From an uncultured Clostridia bacterium (GTDB taxonomy: Bacteria; Bacillota; Clostridia; Lachnospirales; CAG-274), in NCBI GenBank assembly GCA_947627425.1, contig CANQVZ010000019.1:1-40537 (forward strand): 40,537 nucleotides of DNA, written 5' to 3'. Shown piece by piece: positions 16,297-23,217 of this stretch. The notes below the pieces were generated by a model that did not search any database, had not been told where the DNA came from, and saw only the letters and a list, made by a program, of their open reading frames with translations. Every line of letters starts with the position of its first letter. Positions within the stretch are counted from its first letter, which is position 1. The position numbers and the translations under genes are program-made.

Positions 16297-17781
16297 TTAC
16301 TTTATTTCTACTCCCGTGTAGTAAAATTTGAGTATATCCTTGAATGTAAAGCCCGACTCCGCCATGGACTTAGCGCCGTATTGGCTCATGCCCGTGCCGT
16401 GACCAAAGCCCTTTCCATCGAGAGTGACCGTACCCGCCTTGCCCGTGGTGATGGTGACGGGAGCATCCTTTCTTACGGAGCCGCCTGCCCCCTGAGCGTA
16501 AAAGCTTGAGCCGACAGAGCCTGTTTTACCCTCCGAATTGCCCGCTATTATTTTATCGCCTGCGGAATGTATACTGCCGTCTGTGCCCACAACATATATG
16601 GGCGCACCCGTAACGGTGGTCTGCGCTCCGCCCGTAAGGACAAAGTTCCTGGAGGGGAGGCTGCCCTCCTTGCCGGGAGAAAATGCAGTCCTTATGCCAT
16701 TTCCCGTTATGGTCTTGCTGCCCTGAGAGCCCGAAAAGGTGAGCTTTAAGACAGCTCCGTTTGCGTCATACTCCGCATTTACGCTCACTACATTACCTAT
16801 GCCGTAGCCGTTTGCGGAGCAAATATTTGTAAGCTCATTATATGTATATTCCCTTGTCCACTCGCGATATTCCTTTTCATATGTATCCGCCTTGGCTTTT
16901 AAATAGGGCGTGTCTCCTCCCCAAACATCGGCGCTGTTCAAAAGCGCTCCGCCGTCCGACGAAAAATACACCGCGTCTATGAGGGTATTGTCATAATATA
17001 TGCAAAGTCCCTTTGTGGCATCAACGGCGGCTATTCCCGCCTCCATTTCCTTTTCGGTGCCGTTGTAATCCTGGCAGTGAGTGCCGTCGCACAAATCGGC
17101 ATATTCATGCTTTTTAAGATTTCTTTTCATATATGTTCTGGCTGCGACCGCCTGCGCCTTCTGCGCCTCTGCGCTCCAGCTTGCGGGCATTTCGGAATTT
17201 ATAACGCCGTAAAGATACTTTTCGGCATCTATGACATTTATGGCTGTAATGGCATTGCCCTGTCTGTAAAGCTCTATGTCATCTCTGTAGCGCTTAGTGC
17301 CCAGACCGATTGTTCCAGAAGGGGTATTTACCCTTGCGGGAGAGCTGCCGTCAACAATAAATTTATAAGCGCCGTTTTCGGCAAAACCCACGCAAAAGCT
17401 TCCGGTATGTATCTTATTGAGCTGAAGGGGCGTTTCGTCCGTCCTTATGTATATCATCCAGCCGTTATCGGTGAGCGCTGTTATACAGCTGTGTCCCGCA
17501 TAATCCGCCAAAGCCGCGTGAGCTTCGTCAAAGCTGTCATAAGTTTTGTCGGAGGCATAGTATTCCCCGCCTACGGGACTGACGGCAAACGCCGTGCCAT
17601 TTATCGTATATTTCATATTGTCGCCTATTCCCACGCCTATTGTGCTTTCGCCAATGGCAAGAGAGCCGACATTTTTAAAGCTCTTTTCAAGCGCCACTTT
17701 TATATCCTCCGCCCTGGCCTGCGCCGTGAAGCACAGAACAAGCGCAATTGAACAAAAAAGCGCGCGCAACGTTCTTTTCAA
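16297..17781 (-). CDS. SpoIID/LytB-domain exported protein
   Basis: A 494-residue secreted protein with an N-terminal signal peptide (hydrophobic core to about residue 24, AQARAE). The SpoIID domain covers about residues 150 to 494, with INVIDAEKYLYGVINSEMPASWSAEAQKAQAVAARTYMKRN; the glutamate in SEMP matches the catalytic Glu of SpoIID lytic transglycosylases. Further motifs are FSSDGG, WGGDTPYLKA and the C-terminal GFGHGTGMSQYGAKSMAESGFTF. An insertion rich in Gly and Ser lies between about residues 375 and 445. SpoIID itself degrades peptidoglycan in engulfment, but SpoIID-domain proteins also act in growth, and this copy is not next to other spo genes. The start is TTG at 17779-17781 behind GAGGTGA. 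It heads the operon that runs to uppP. Confidence 0.9.
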   Translation of the reverse strand: MKRTLRALFCSIALVLCFTAQARAEDIKVALEKSFKNVGSLAIGESTIGVGIGDNMKYTINGTAFAVSPVGGEYYASDKTYDSFDEAHAALADYAGHSCITALTDNGWMIYIRTDETPLQLNKIHTGSFCVGFAENGAYKFIVDGSSPARVNTPSGTIGLGTKRYRDDIELYRQGNAITAINVIDAEKYLYGVINSEMPASWSAEAQKAQAVAARTYMKRNLKKHEYADLCDGTHCQDYNGTEKEMEAGIAAVDATKGLCIYYDNTLIDAVYFSSDGGALLNSADVWGGDTPYLKAKADTYEKEYREWTREYTYNELTNICSANGYGIGNVVSVNAEYDANGAVLKLTFSGSQGSKTITGNGIRTAFSPGKEGSLPSRNFVLTGGAQTTVTGAPIYVVGTDGSIHSAGDKIIAGNSEGKTGSVGSSFYAQGAGGSVRKDAPVTITTGKAGTVTLDGKGFGHGTGMSQYGAKSMAESGFTFKDILKFYYTGVEIK

Positions 17782-17815
17782 AACAAATCACCTCAGATTA
17801 TAGTATACAATAATA

Positions 17816-17892
17816 CAGGCATTTTTTCCATAAGCAAGAGGCAAAAATAATAAAAAAGTAATATTTCTGCATTATTTATACAAAAATGCCTG
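17816..17892. repeat. Inverted repeat between blaR1 and the SpoIID-like gene
   Basis: CAGGCATTTTT (17816-17826) and AAAAATGCCTG (17882-17892) are perfect 11-base arms around 55 AT-rich bases. It covers most of the intergenic space. The loop is too long for a normal terminator; it could fold the blaR1 3' end or be a protein site. Confidence 0.5.
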
Positions 17893-17909
17893 CATATATC
17901 ATTTAATGT

Positions 17910-19538
17910 TTATTTTATGAATTTGTCGTTGAGTATATTTAAGGCTGTGCTGCGTGCCGTTATACCGTCTGCGCCCTCGCCCGTCATTTCAAGAGCAAAG
18001 AACAGTGTTCTGTCGCTGAGCTCGGCTATGCCCACAAACCAGCCCCGTATATTTTTGCCCCGCACATTTCCCGTGCCCGTCTTGCCGTAAAGCCCATCGC
18101 CGAGATTTATGGCATTAAGCACGGTATTTACACTGTTTTCGTCAAAATCAAAAGAATTATAATAAACGCCCTTTATAAAATTCGTCTGCTCCAGAGGAGA
18201 TATTTCAAGCGAATTTTCAAGCCAATAGCTTTTTTTGCTCCAGCCCGTAATGCGGTTGCCGTAGCTTGTATTATTCAAGAAATTTCGCCTTGCTCTGTCG
18301 CTTATGTTGGCGTCAAGCGTCTGAAAATACCAATTGACGCTGTTAAGCATTGCCGAAGAAAGGTCGTGTCGCCCGTACCACTCCGGGAAGGGATATTCCT
18401 CCTCATGGGATCCAAGTGTATTGCTCTCGGCTGAAATGACATTGTTTTCAAGCGCATTTAAAGCGATAGCTATTTTGTATGTGGAATCGGGAGAGCTTCT
18501 CCTTACGGCTTCGGCGGCATTATATATGTAATAGTTTTTATCGGAGCTGTCAAAAAGCACAAAGCATCCCTTTTTGTCACCAAAATATCCGTCAAGCTCA
18601 ATATTTTCGCAGCCTGCGGGTAGAGATACGCGGCTTATAACGCCTCCGTGGGCATTTATACTTATACCGGCGCAGAAAATGACAAAAGCCGTGAAAAACA
18701 ATAATGGTCTATATTTTTTACAATCATTGCTGCGGGGTTCAGATATCGCCTCAAGTCTTCTTTTAAGCTTTGCGCGATCGGAAAAATGCTCCGTCATAAA
18801 GCCTTGTCTATGCTCTGCCATACGCAAAAGCGTTCTGCCATAGGCTATGCTGTCGCCGCTTTCCAAGCGCACGCAGTCATCACAGTACATTTCCGTATCC
18901 AGTCTCAAAAGTCCGGACATAATATGCACAAAAGGATTAAACCAAAAAATAACGGACATTATATTCATAATGAGATTTATAAACATATCCCTATTTTTAT
19001 GATGATAAAGCTCATGAATATATATAAATTCCAGAGCCTCGGCGCTGTAGTCCCTCTCGGGCAAAACCACCTTGGGGCTTAAAATGCCGAATGAAACGGG
19101 AGAGCCGATATTGGATGATATAAAAAGCGAGGCTTTTACATCCAGTTTGGCGCAAAGCGCTTCAAATACATCGCTTTTGACGGGCGTCTTGGGCATAAAT
19201 ATAAGCATGAGCACTGCCGAAAAAAGCAGTATAAAGCCTGCAAATACGCCTATGAGCCATATATAATATACGAAGTCAAGGCTGTATGAGGACACATATA
19301 GCTCCGAACCAGAAGGAGCGGCAACGAAGCCCGAAGCCGTCATATGCCGTGATATGCCCGCAGAGGTCGGAAGGGATATGTCTATGTGCGGAATAAAAAC
19401 CGCAGCCATGAGAAAAAGGCACATTATCCACATGAGCCTGCCGTATTTGGGCGGTATGTGCATGAAATGTCTTAACAAGGCTATAAGGATTATAAAAAAG
19501 GATATAATTACATTTGACATCAAAAAATGATATATCAT
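17910..19538 (-). CDS. blaR1: BlaR1-type beta-lactam sensor/M56 metalloprotease
   Basis: A 542-residue membrane signal transducer: beta-lactam acylates its outer sensor domain, which activates the inner metalloprotease and removes BlaI. Three N-terminal helices span about residues 5-115, and the M56 zinc protease motif HELYH is at 175-179, with a further glutamate in LDTEMYCDD near 216. A fourth helix follows at 279-297. The sensor domain (about 310-542) is like a class D beta-lactamase: active Ser352 and Lys355 in STYK, SVN at 400-402, YGN at 426-428 and KTGT at 486-489. Its ATGA overlaps the blaI stop by 4 bases. The sensor resembles the adjacent beta-lactamase (YFGD near the start, LEISP in both), which suggests common ancestry. 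Confidence 0.95.
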   Translation of the reverse strand: MIYHFLMSNVIISFFIILIALLRHFMHIPPKYGRLMWIMCLFLMAAVFIPHIDISLPTSAGISRHMTASGFVAAPSGSELYVSSYSLDFVYYIWLIGVFAGFILLFSAVLMLIFMPKTPVKSDVFEALCAKLDVKASLFISSNIGSPVSFGILSPKVVLPERDYSAEALEFIYIHELYHHKNRDMFINLIMNIMSVIFWFNPFVHIMSGLLRLDTEMYCDDCVRLESGDSIAYGRTLLRMAEHRQGFMTEHFSDRAKLKRRLEAISEPRSNDCKKYRPLLFFTAFVIFCAGISINAHGGVISRVSLPAGCENIELDGYFGDKKGCFVLFDSSDKNYYIYNAAEAVRRSSPDSTYKIAIALNALENNVISAESNTLGSHEEEYPFPEWYGRHDLSSAMLNSVNWYFQTLDANISDRARRNFLNNTSYGNRITGWSKKSYWLENSLEISPLEQTNFIKGVYYNSFDFDENSVNTVLNAINLGDGLYGKTGTGNVRGKNIRGWFVGIAELSDRTLFFALEMTGEGADGITARSTALNILNDKFIK

Positions 19539-19903
19539 TTCTTTTCCCTTTCGTCAAGCATTTTCTTAAGCTCCGCTATTTCTTCATCGGAAAGGACATC
19601 CGCATCTATGAAGCTCATTACCATTTTGCCTACCGTTCCGTTATAAAAACGGCGGGCAAAAGACCTGCTTTCGGATGCGATATAATCCTGCCTTTTAACC
19701 AAGGGAGAATAAATATAGAGCCTTCCTTCCTTTTTGTGCTCTATGGCGCCCTTTTTCTCAAGCCTTGATATGAGCGTGTGCACAGTGCGCATATTCCAGC
19801 TTTTTTTGTGCGCCATGACTTCGACGATCTCATTTGTGCTTATGGGGCTTTTGTCCCATATGACCTGCATTATTTCAAGCTCTGCATCGGATATTTTTAT
19901 CAA
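19535..19903 (-). CDS. blaI: BlaI/MecI-family transcriptional repressor
   Basis: A 122-residue winged-helix repressor of beta-lactamase genes. The N-terminal domain shows ISDAELEIMQVIWDKSPIST, then IVEVMAHKKSWNMRTVHTLISRLEKKGAIEHKKEGRLYIYSP, the classic BlaI recognition helix and wing. The C-terminal helices (LSDEEIAELKKMLDE) give dimerisation and the site cleaved on induction. The start is taken as the TTG at 19901-19903, 8 bases after AGAGG. A GTG nine bases earlier would overlap the ribosome binding site. A BlaI-type operator overlaps the region just before the gene, so it is self-regulated. Confidence 0.93.
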   Translation of the reverse strand: MIKISDAELEIMQVIWDKSPISTNEIVEVMAHKKSWNMRTVHTLISRLEKKGAIEHKKEGRLYIYSPLVKRQDYIASESRSFARRFYNGTVGKMVMSFIDADVLSDEEIAELKKMLDEREKK

Positions 19904-19918
19904 GCCTATCACCTCTTA

Positions 19919-19934
19919 TATTACAAATGTAATA
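19919..19934. promoter_or_regulatory. BlaI operator in front of blaI-blaR1
   Basis: The 16-base palindrome TATTACAAATGTAATA has the TACAnnTGTA core typical of BlaI/MecI sites. It lies just downstream of the blaI -10 and before the ribosome binding site, suited to block transcription start. Confidence 0.85.
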
Positions 19935-19936
19935 TA

Positions 19937-19965
19937 ATTATAACAATATTCCTCTTACTTGTCAA
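19937..19965 (-). promoter_or_regulatory. Consensus promoter of blaI-blaR1
   Basis: On the minus strand TTGACA (19960-19965), exactly 17 bases, TATAAT (19937-19942): a perfect sigma-A consensus. The -35 lies inside the last codons of the beta-lactamase gene (Val-Asp-Lys-stop). Confidence 0.9.
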
Positions 19966-20770
19966 CAGAAGAAAGTCTATAGTCTATTATTTTGAAGGCG
20001 GCATCCTTGGCATCCGCTCCCGCAGTGGGTATGTCTTTGCCCTCCATGTGAACGGCGAAATATATTTTTTTGCCGTTATTTTCGTAAAAGCCCGAATACC
20101 ATGCGGAATTATCTCTGCCCGCGCCTGTTTTGCCGTAAATATTTTGTACTTCGCTCTGCATTATGTCTTTAAGTATGTCTATATGGGAGCTTTCATAGTC
20201 CGTTCTGCCCTCGAATATATCGGCAATGATATGCGTCATTTCAACGGGAGATATTTCAAGAGATGAGCCCAGCCAAAATCCGTTGGTATCGGGAGTGGGA
20301 GCTTCGCCGTTTCCCTGCCATAGGCTTACATCACAGTTGCCGTAGCCCAAATTTTCGAGGTCTGTCTGCATATTCTCCTGCCCTACTCCGTCTATGACCT
20401 GTCTGAAATACCACACGCAGGATTCCTTGAAAGCGTCTTTAAGGTCAATATCTCTTTCCCAGCTTTCAAAGGGATATTCTCCGCCGTTGTAGTGCATATG
20501 AGAGTTTTCGTCCTTCAAAACGCCGTATTTAAGACCTTCAAGCGTTGCTATTATCTTAAATGTGGAATTGGGAGAAAACCTTGTATTTGCCATTTCACTG
20601 TTGTACACTTCCGTTTTATTTTCGGCGGAATCATAGAACACCGCACAGCCGTCTATATCGCCGAAATACGAGCCGTAATCGACGGATATAACGCTTTTAC
20701 CGCTGTCGGCACAGGCAGCGGCAGCAAACATTAAAGCAAGCGTTAAAAGCATTGTTTTTAATTTTTTCAT
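19955..20770 (-). CDS. Class D beta-lactamase, lipoprotein form
   Basis: A 271-residue serine beta-lactamase of the OXA/class D type found in Clostridia. The signal peptide ends in AAAAC, so Cys20 is probably lipidated and the enzyme is membrane-anchored. Active-site motifs are Ser69-Thr-Phe-Lys72, Ser117-x-Val119, YGN 143-145, a tryptophan at 151, FWLGSSLEISP and Lys214-Thr-Gly216. It hydrolyses penicillins by family; the exact spectrum cannot be told from sequence. AAGGAG precedes the ATG. Upstream are a near-consensus promoter and two BlaI operators, so it should be inducible through blaI-blaR1 just downstream. Confidence 0.93.
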   Translation of the reverse strand: MKKLKTMLLTLALMFAAAACADSGKSVISVDYGSYFGDIDGCAVFYDSAENKTEVYNSEMANTRFSPNSTFKIIATLEGLKYGVLKDENSHMHYNGGEYPFESWERDIDLKDAFKESCVWYFRQVIDGVGQENMQTDLENLGYGNCDVSLWQGNGEAPTPDTNGFWLGSSLEISPVEMTHIIADIFEGRTDYESSHIDILKDIMQSEVQNIYGKTGAGRDNSAWYSGFYENNGKKIYFAVHMEGKDIPTAGADAKDAAFKIIDYRLSSVDK

Positions 20771-20795
20771 AATATCACTCCTTAAATTTATTTAA

Positions 20796-20811
20796 TATTA
20801 CAGCTGTAGTA
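20796..20811. promoter_or_regulatory. BlaI operator 1 of the beta-lactamase gene
   Basis: TATTACAGCTGTAGTA holds the core TACAGCTGTA with one imperfect outer position. It lies between the -10 and the ribosome binding site, centred 24 bases from operator 2, a little over two helical turns. Confidence 0.8.
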
Positions 20812-20818
20812 CATCTAT

Positions 20819-20847
20819 ATATTACAACTGTAATATTAGTTTGTCAA
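20819..20847 (-). promoter_or_regulatory. Promoter of the beta-lactamase gene
   Basis: On the minus strand TTGACA (20842-20847), 17 bases, TAATAT (20819-20824). Operator 2 overlaps its -10 and spacer. Confidence 0.88.
20820..20835. promoter_or_regulatory. BlaI operator 2 of the beta-lactamase gene
   Basis: TATTACAACTGTAATA is a near-perfect 16-base palindrome with core TACAACTGTA, overlapping the -10 and spacer of the promoter. Confidence 0.87.
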
Positions 20848-20907
20848 TATGTAATTTCAAAAAAAATAAAATAAACAGATATTATTAAACAGCATACTTT
20901 TCCGAGC

Positions 20908-20940
20908 ATATATGAAAAAAAATAAAATTTTTTCATATAT
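20908..20940. repeat. Perfect 13-bp inverted repeat before the YeiH promoter
   Basis: ATATATGAAAAAA (20908-20920) and TTTTTTCATATAT (20928-20940) with a 7-base centre, ending 7 bases before the -35 of the YeiH promoter. The interval 20771-21092 has no long gene; it holds the beta-lactamase promoter and operators, this repeat, the YeiH promoter and the tiny leader frame. The repeat could be an activator site; the 9-mer TATATGAAA recurs at 21000-21008 and, inverted, at 22860-22868. Confidence 0.6.
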
Positions 20941-20947
20941 TGAAATA

Positions 20948-20976
20948 TTGACTAAATACGCCAACTGTTCTATACT
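20948..20976 (+). promoter_or_regulatory. Sigma-A promoter of the YeiH operon
   Basis: TTGACT (20948-20953), 17 bases, TATACT (20971-20976). Predicted start near 20983, which leaves a leader of about 110 bases. Confidence 0.85.
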
Positions 20977-21021
20977 GTTTCATAAATTCATACAAAACCT
21001 ATATGAAAGGAGAAAATCATA

Positions 21022-21033
21022 ATGCGATGTTGA
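21022..21033 (+). CDS. Three-codon leader frame Met-Arg-Cys (candidate attenuator peptide)
   Basis: ATG-CGA-TGT-TGA lies 9 bases after a strong AAGGAG (21007-21012) inside the YeiH leader. No long frame follows in this frame. A second frame, Met-Leu-Met-Tyr-Ala, starts at 21027 and runs through it, and a small hairpin AAAACA-CGGC-TGTTTT (21045-21060) follows. The arginine and cysteine codons right before the stop, ahead of a sulfur operon, suggest ribosome stalling when cysteine is low. This is inference; a chance frame is the alternative. Confidence 0.35.
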   Translation: MRC

Positions 21034-21092
21034 TGTATGCGTAAAAAACACGGCTGTTTTAAATATAGAATAAAATTAAGGAGTGATAAATC

Positions 21093-22442
21093 ATGTCAGA
21101 CAAAAATACAGAAATTGTAACAACGGAAAAATCCAAGCTCAGCGATCTACTAAGGAAAGAGGACTGGCTTGCAATATGGATAGGCTTTATATTTATTGCG
21201 GCAGTCACGATAGGAATAGCAAGCGGAGCCTATGACCTTCAGGCAGCCAAGTTTGCAACATGGGGCAAGGGAGAGGCAGCCTTTCTCGATATATTTAAGG
21301 AAGGAACTATACCCAATCTTATACTTACATTTGTTATATTTGCATTGCTTTTTGGCGCAGGCGCAGTTTTGCAGAAGAAAAGTATACAGAAATTTATTCC
21401 TGCCTTTTTGGGACTTTTCGTTATAACTACTGTTGTAAGGATAATATCGGCGCAGGTTATTTTTAACAGGTATTTGGAATTTGCATTCTGGGCGCTTTTG
21501 ATAGGTCTTGTAATTGCAAACACCATAAAGACGCCGAAATGGCTTAAGCCTGCATTACAGACCGAGTTTTACATAAAGGCGGGACTTGTGACCTTCGGCG
21601 CGGAGGTGCTTTTCTCAAACATAAGAAAATTCGGACTTTATGGACTGGGAATTGCGTGGATAGTAACGCCCATCGTTATAATATTTATGTGGTTCTTAGG
21701 CACAAGAGTGCTCAAGATAAAGAATAAATCTCTTGTAATAACAATAGCTACGGCAACCTCCGTCTGCGGTACTTCCGCTGCAATAGCCGTGGCGGCGGCA
21801 AGCAAGGCTAAAAAAACAGACCTGACATTTGCCGTAGGTATTTCACTTATATTTACCGTCATAATGATGATAGCGTTCCCTATTTTCATTAAGCTGACAG
21901 GACTTAATGAGCTTATGGGCGGTGCATGGATAGGCGGCACAATAGATTCAACAGGCGCCGTTGCTCTTGCGGGAGCAGCTCTCGGAGAGCTGGGACAAAC
22001 CTCGGCAACACTTGTCAAGATGATACAGAATATACTTATAGGCTTCGTTGCCTTTGCCGTGGCTATATTCTTCACCGCATCCGAAAAGAAGGAAAGCAAA
22101 AGCTCCGTAGGCATAGGTGAAATATGGTACCGTTTCCCTAAATTTATTTTGGGATTCCTTGCAGCATCGGTATTTACTTCATTTATAGCGCAGAATTTAT
22201 TTGGCGCGGAAGCAACAAGCACTATCATATCAAATTTGGGACAGTTCAGAACATGGGCATTTGCCCTCGCCTTCACAAGCATTGGACTTGAAACCAACTT
22301 CGGAGAGCTTAAGGAACAATTTGCGGGCGGCAAGCCTGTTACGCTCTATGTTGTAGGTCAGCTTTTCAATATCGTGCTTACATTTGCGGCAGTGTGGATA
22401 CTTTTAAGCGGTACATTCTTCCCCGTTCCCGTATTAAATTAG
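21093..22442 (+). CDS. YeiH-family membrane protein (putative sulfate/sulfite-type anion transporter)
   Basis: A 449-residue integral membrane protein of the conserved YeiH/YadS family (Cons_hypoth698), often labelled putative sulfate exporter. About ten to twelve hydrophobic helices are visible. Family hallmarks are KAGLVTFGAEVLF, TATSVCGTSAAIAVAAASKAKK, GGAWIGGTIDSTGAVALAGAALG and a C-terminal AFTSIGLETNF. The N-terminal 30 residues are hydrophilic. AAGGAG stands 9 bases before the ATG. It sits at the head of the sulfur locus and has its own promoter and terminator. Direction and substrate are not known for this copy; sulfite, sulfate or a sulfonate are reasonable guesses from the neighbours. 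Confidence 0.88.
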   Translation: MSDKNTEIVTTEKSKLSDLLRKEDWLAIWIGFIFIAAVTIGIASGAYDLQAAKFATWGKGEAAFLDIFKEGTIPNLILTFVIFALLFGAGAVLQKKSIQKFIPAFLGLFVITTVVRIISAQVIFNRYLEFAFWALLIGLVIANTIKTPKWLKPALQTEFYIKAGLVTFGAEVLFSNIRKFGLYGLGIAWIVTPIVIIFMWFLGTRVLKIKNKSLVITIATATSVCGTSAAIAVAAASKAKKTDLTFAVGISLIFTVIMMIAFPIFIKLTGLNELMGGAWIGGTIDSTGAVALAGAALGELGQTSATLVKMIQNILIGFVAFAVAIFFTASEKKESKSSVGIGEIWYRFPKFILGFLAASVFTSFIAQNLFGAEATSTIISNLGQFRTWAFALAFTSIGLETNFGELKEQFAGGKPVTLYVVGQLFNIVLTFAAVWILLSGTFFPVPVLN

Positions 22443-22454
22443 GAGGCTGATGAT

Positions 22455-22730
22455 ATGAAGCTTAATAAGATAATTACAATATTTTGCGTATTGCTTTTTA
22501 TAGCCTCTGCCGTTGGTGCAGTATTTATTATGAAAAACGGCACGGGACTTATAGACGGTCTTGATGTGGGCTCGGGACAATACTACTTTACGGACATACC
22601 CAACTGGAAGCATTATTTTCTTACAGATTCCTATGACAGTCCCTTCGGAATACCGTTCCTTTCATTTCTGTTTGTGGTATGGGGAATTATTATGTTCAAG
22701 CTGTGGGTCTGGCTTGATAAAAAGCTATGA
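22455..22730 (+). CDS. Small two-helix membrane protein, unknown function
   Basis: I do not recognise this 91-residue protein. It has one N-terminal hydrophobic helix (about 5-26), a polar middle rich in Tyr, Asp and Gly (GLDVGSGQYYFTDIPNWKHYF), and a second helix near 66-86 that ends in a lysine pair. AGGAGG is placed 8 bases before the ATG, and the gene begins 12 bases after the YeiH stop and ends just before a terminator. It is thus a fixed partner of the transporter, perhaps a small accessory subunit; that is inference. Confidence 0.8.
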   Translation: MKLNKIITIFCVLLFIASAVGAVFIMKNGTGLIDGLDVGSGQYYFTDIPNWKHYFLTDSYDSPFGIPFLSFLFVVWGIIMFKLWVWLDKKL

Positions 22731-22731
22731 T

Positions 22732-22759
22732 AAAGGGGAGAGCTTACTCTCCCCTTTTA
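22732..22759 (+). terminator. Terminator of the YeiH operon
   Basis: AAAGGGGAGAG pairs with CTCTCCCCTTT around a CTTA loop and ends in a T-run. It separates the transporter pair from the enzyme operon. Confidence 0.92.
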
Positions 22760-22827
22760 GCGTGCCGATGAAATCGCAGTTGGCTTTTGTATATAAAAAA
22801 ATTCCCCTAAATCCAAAAAAATTCATA

Positions 22828-22856
22828 TTGACAATAATTTTTGTCTATGTTACCAT
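22828..22856 (+). promoter_or_regulatory. Promoter of the trx-to-araC operon
   Basis: TTGACA (22828-22833), 17 bases, TACCAT (22851-22856). The 9-mer TTTCATATA (22860-22868) sits at the expected transcription start, the same word found in the inverted repeat of the YeiH promoter. Confidence 0.75.
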
Positions 22857-22902
22857 ATATTTCATATAAAAACGATATAAATACTATGAAAGGAAAGATA
22901 TT

Positions 22903-23217
22903 ATGAAAACAGTAACTTCCGAGAGCTTCAATAATGAGGTCATAAATTCGGATAAAACGGTGCTTCTGGAATTTTATTCAGACAGCTGTATTCCCTGCAA
23001 GCGAATGTCCCCGATATTCGCCGAGCTGGAGGAGGAATATGCCGATGTGGATTTTAAAAAGCTGAATGTAAATTTCAACTTTGATATTGCCGAAAAATAC
23101 AATGTAATGACCTCGCCTACCATATTGCTTTTCAAAAACGGCAGCGAAGTGAAAAGAATAAGAGGCATTGCCTCAAAGACGGATATTGAAGCCCTTTTAA
23201 AGGAGGCGTTGATATGA
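22903..23217 (+). CDS. Thioredoxin-family protein
   Basis: A 104-residue small thioredoxin, full length and without signal peptide, so cytoplasmic. The redox site is Cys29-Ile-Pro-Cys32 (SCIPCKRMSP) instead of the classical WCGPC. The cis-proline motif is TSPT (MTSPTILLFKNG). It is the first gene of the enzyme operon and overlaps the JAMM gene by 4 bases (ATGA). Probable role: electron donor to the sulfite reductase or reducing agent for carrier-bound persulfide or disulfide. That is inference from position. Confidence 0.93.
   Translation: MKTVTSESFNNEVINSDKTVLLEFYSDSCIPCKRMSPIFAELEEEYADVDFKKLNVNFNFDIAEKYNVMTSPTILLFKNGSEVKRIRGIASKTDIEALLKEALI

Noticed and set aside
21001..21092. SAM, T-box or other known riboswitch in the YeiH leader
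   Set aside because: The leader is only about 110 bases, has no T-box sequence and no conserved core that I recognise.
21638..22333. Minus-strand open frame of 231 codons across the YeiH gene
   Set aside because: Shadow of a membrane protein gene; no start signal and no promoter facing that way.
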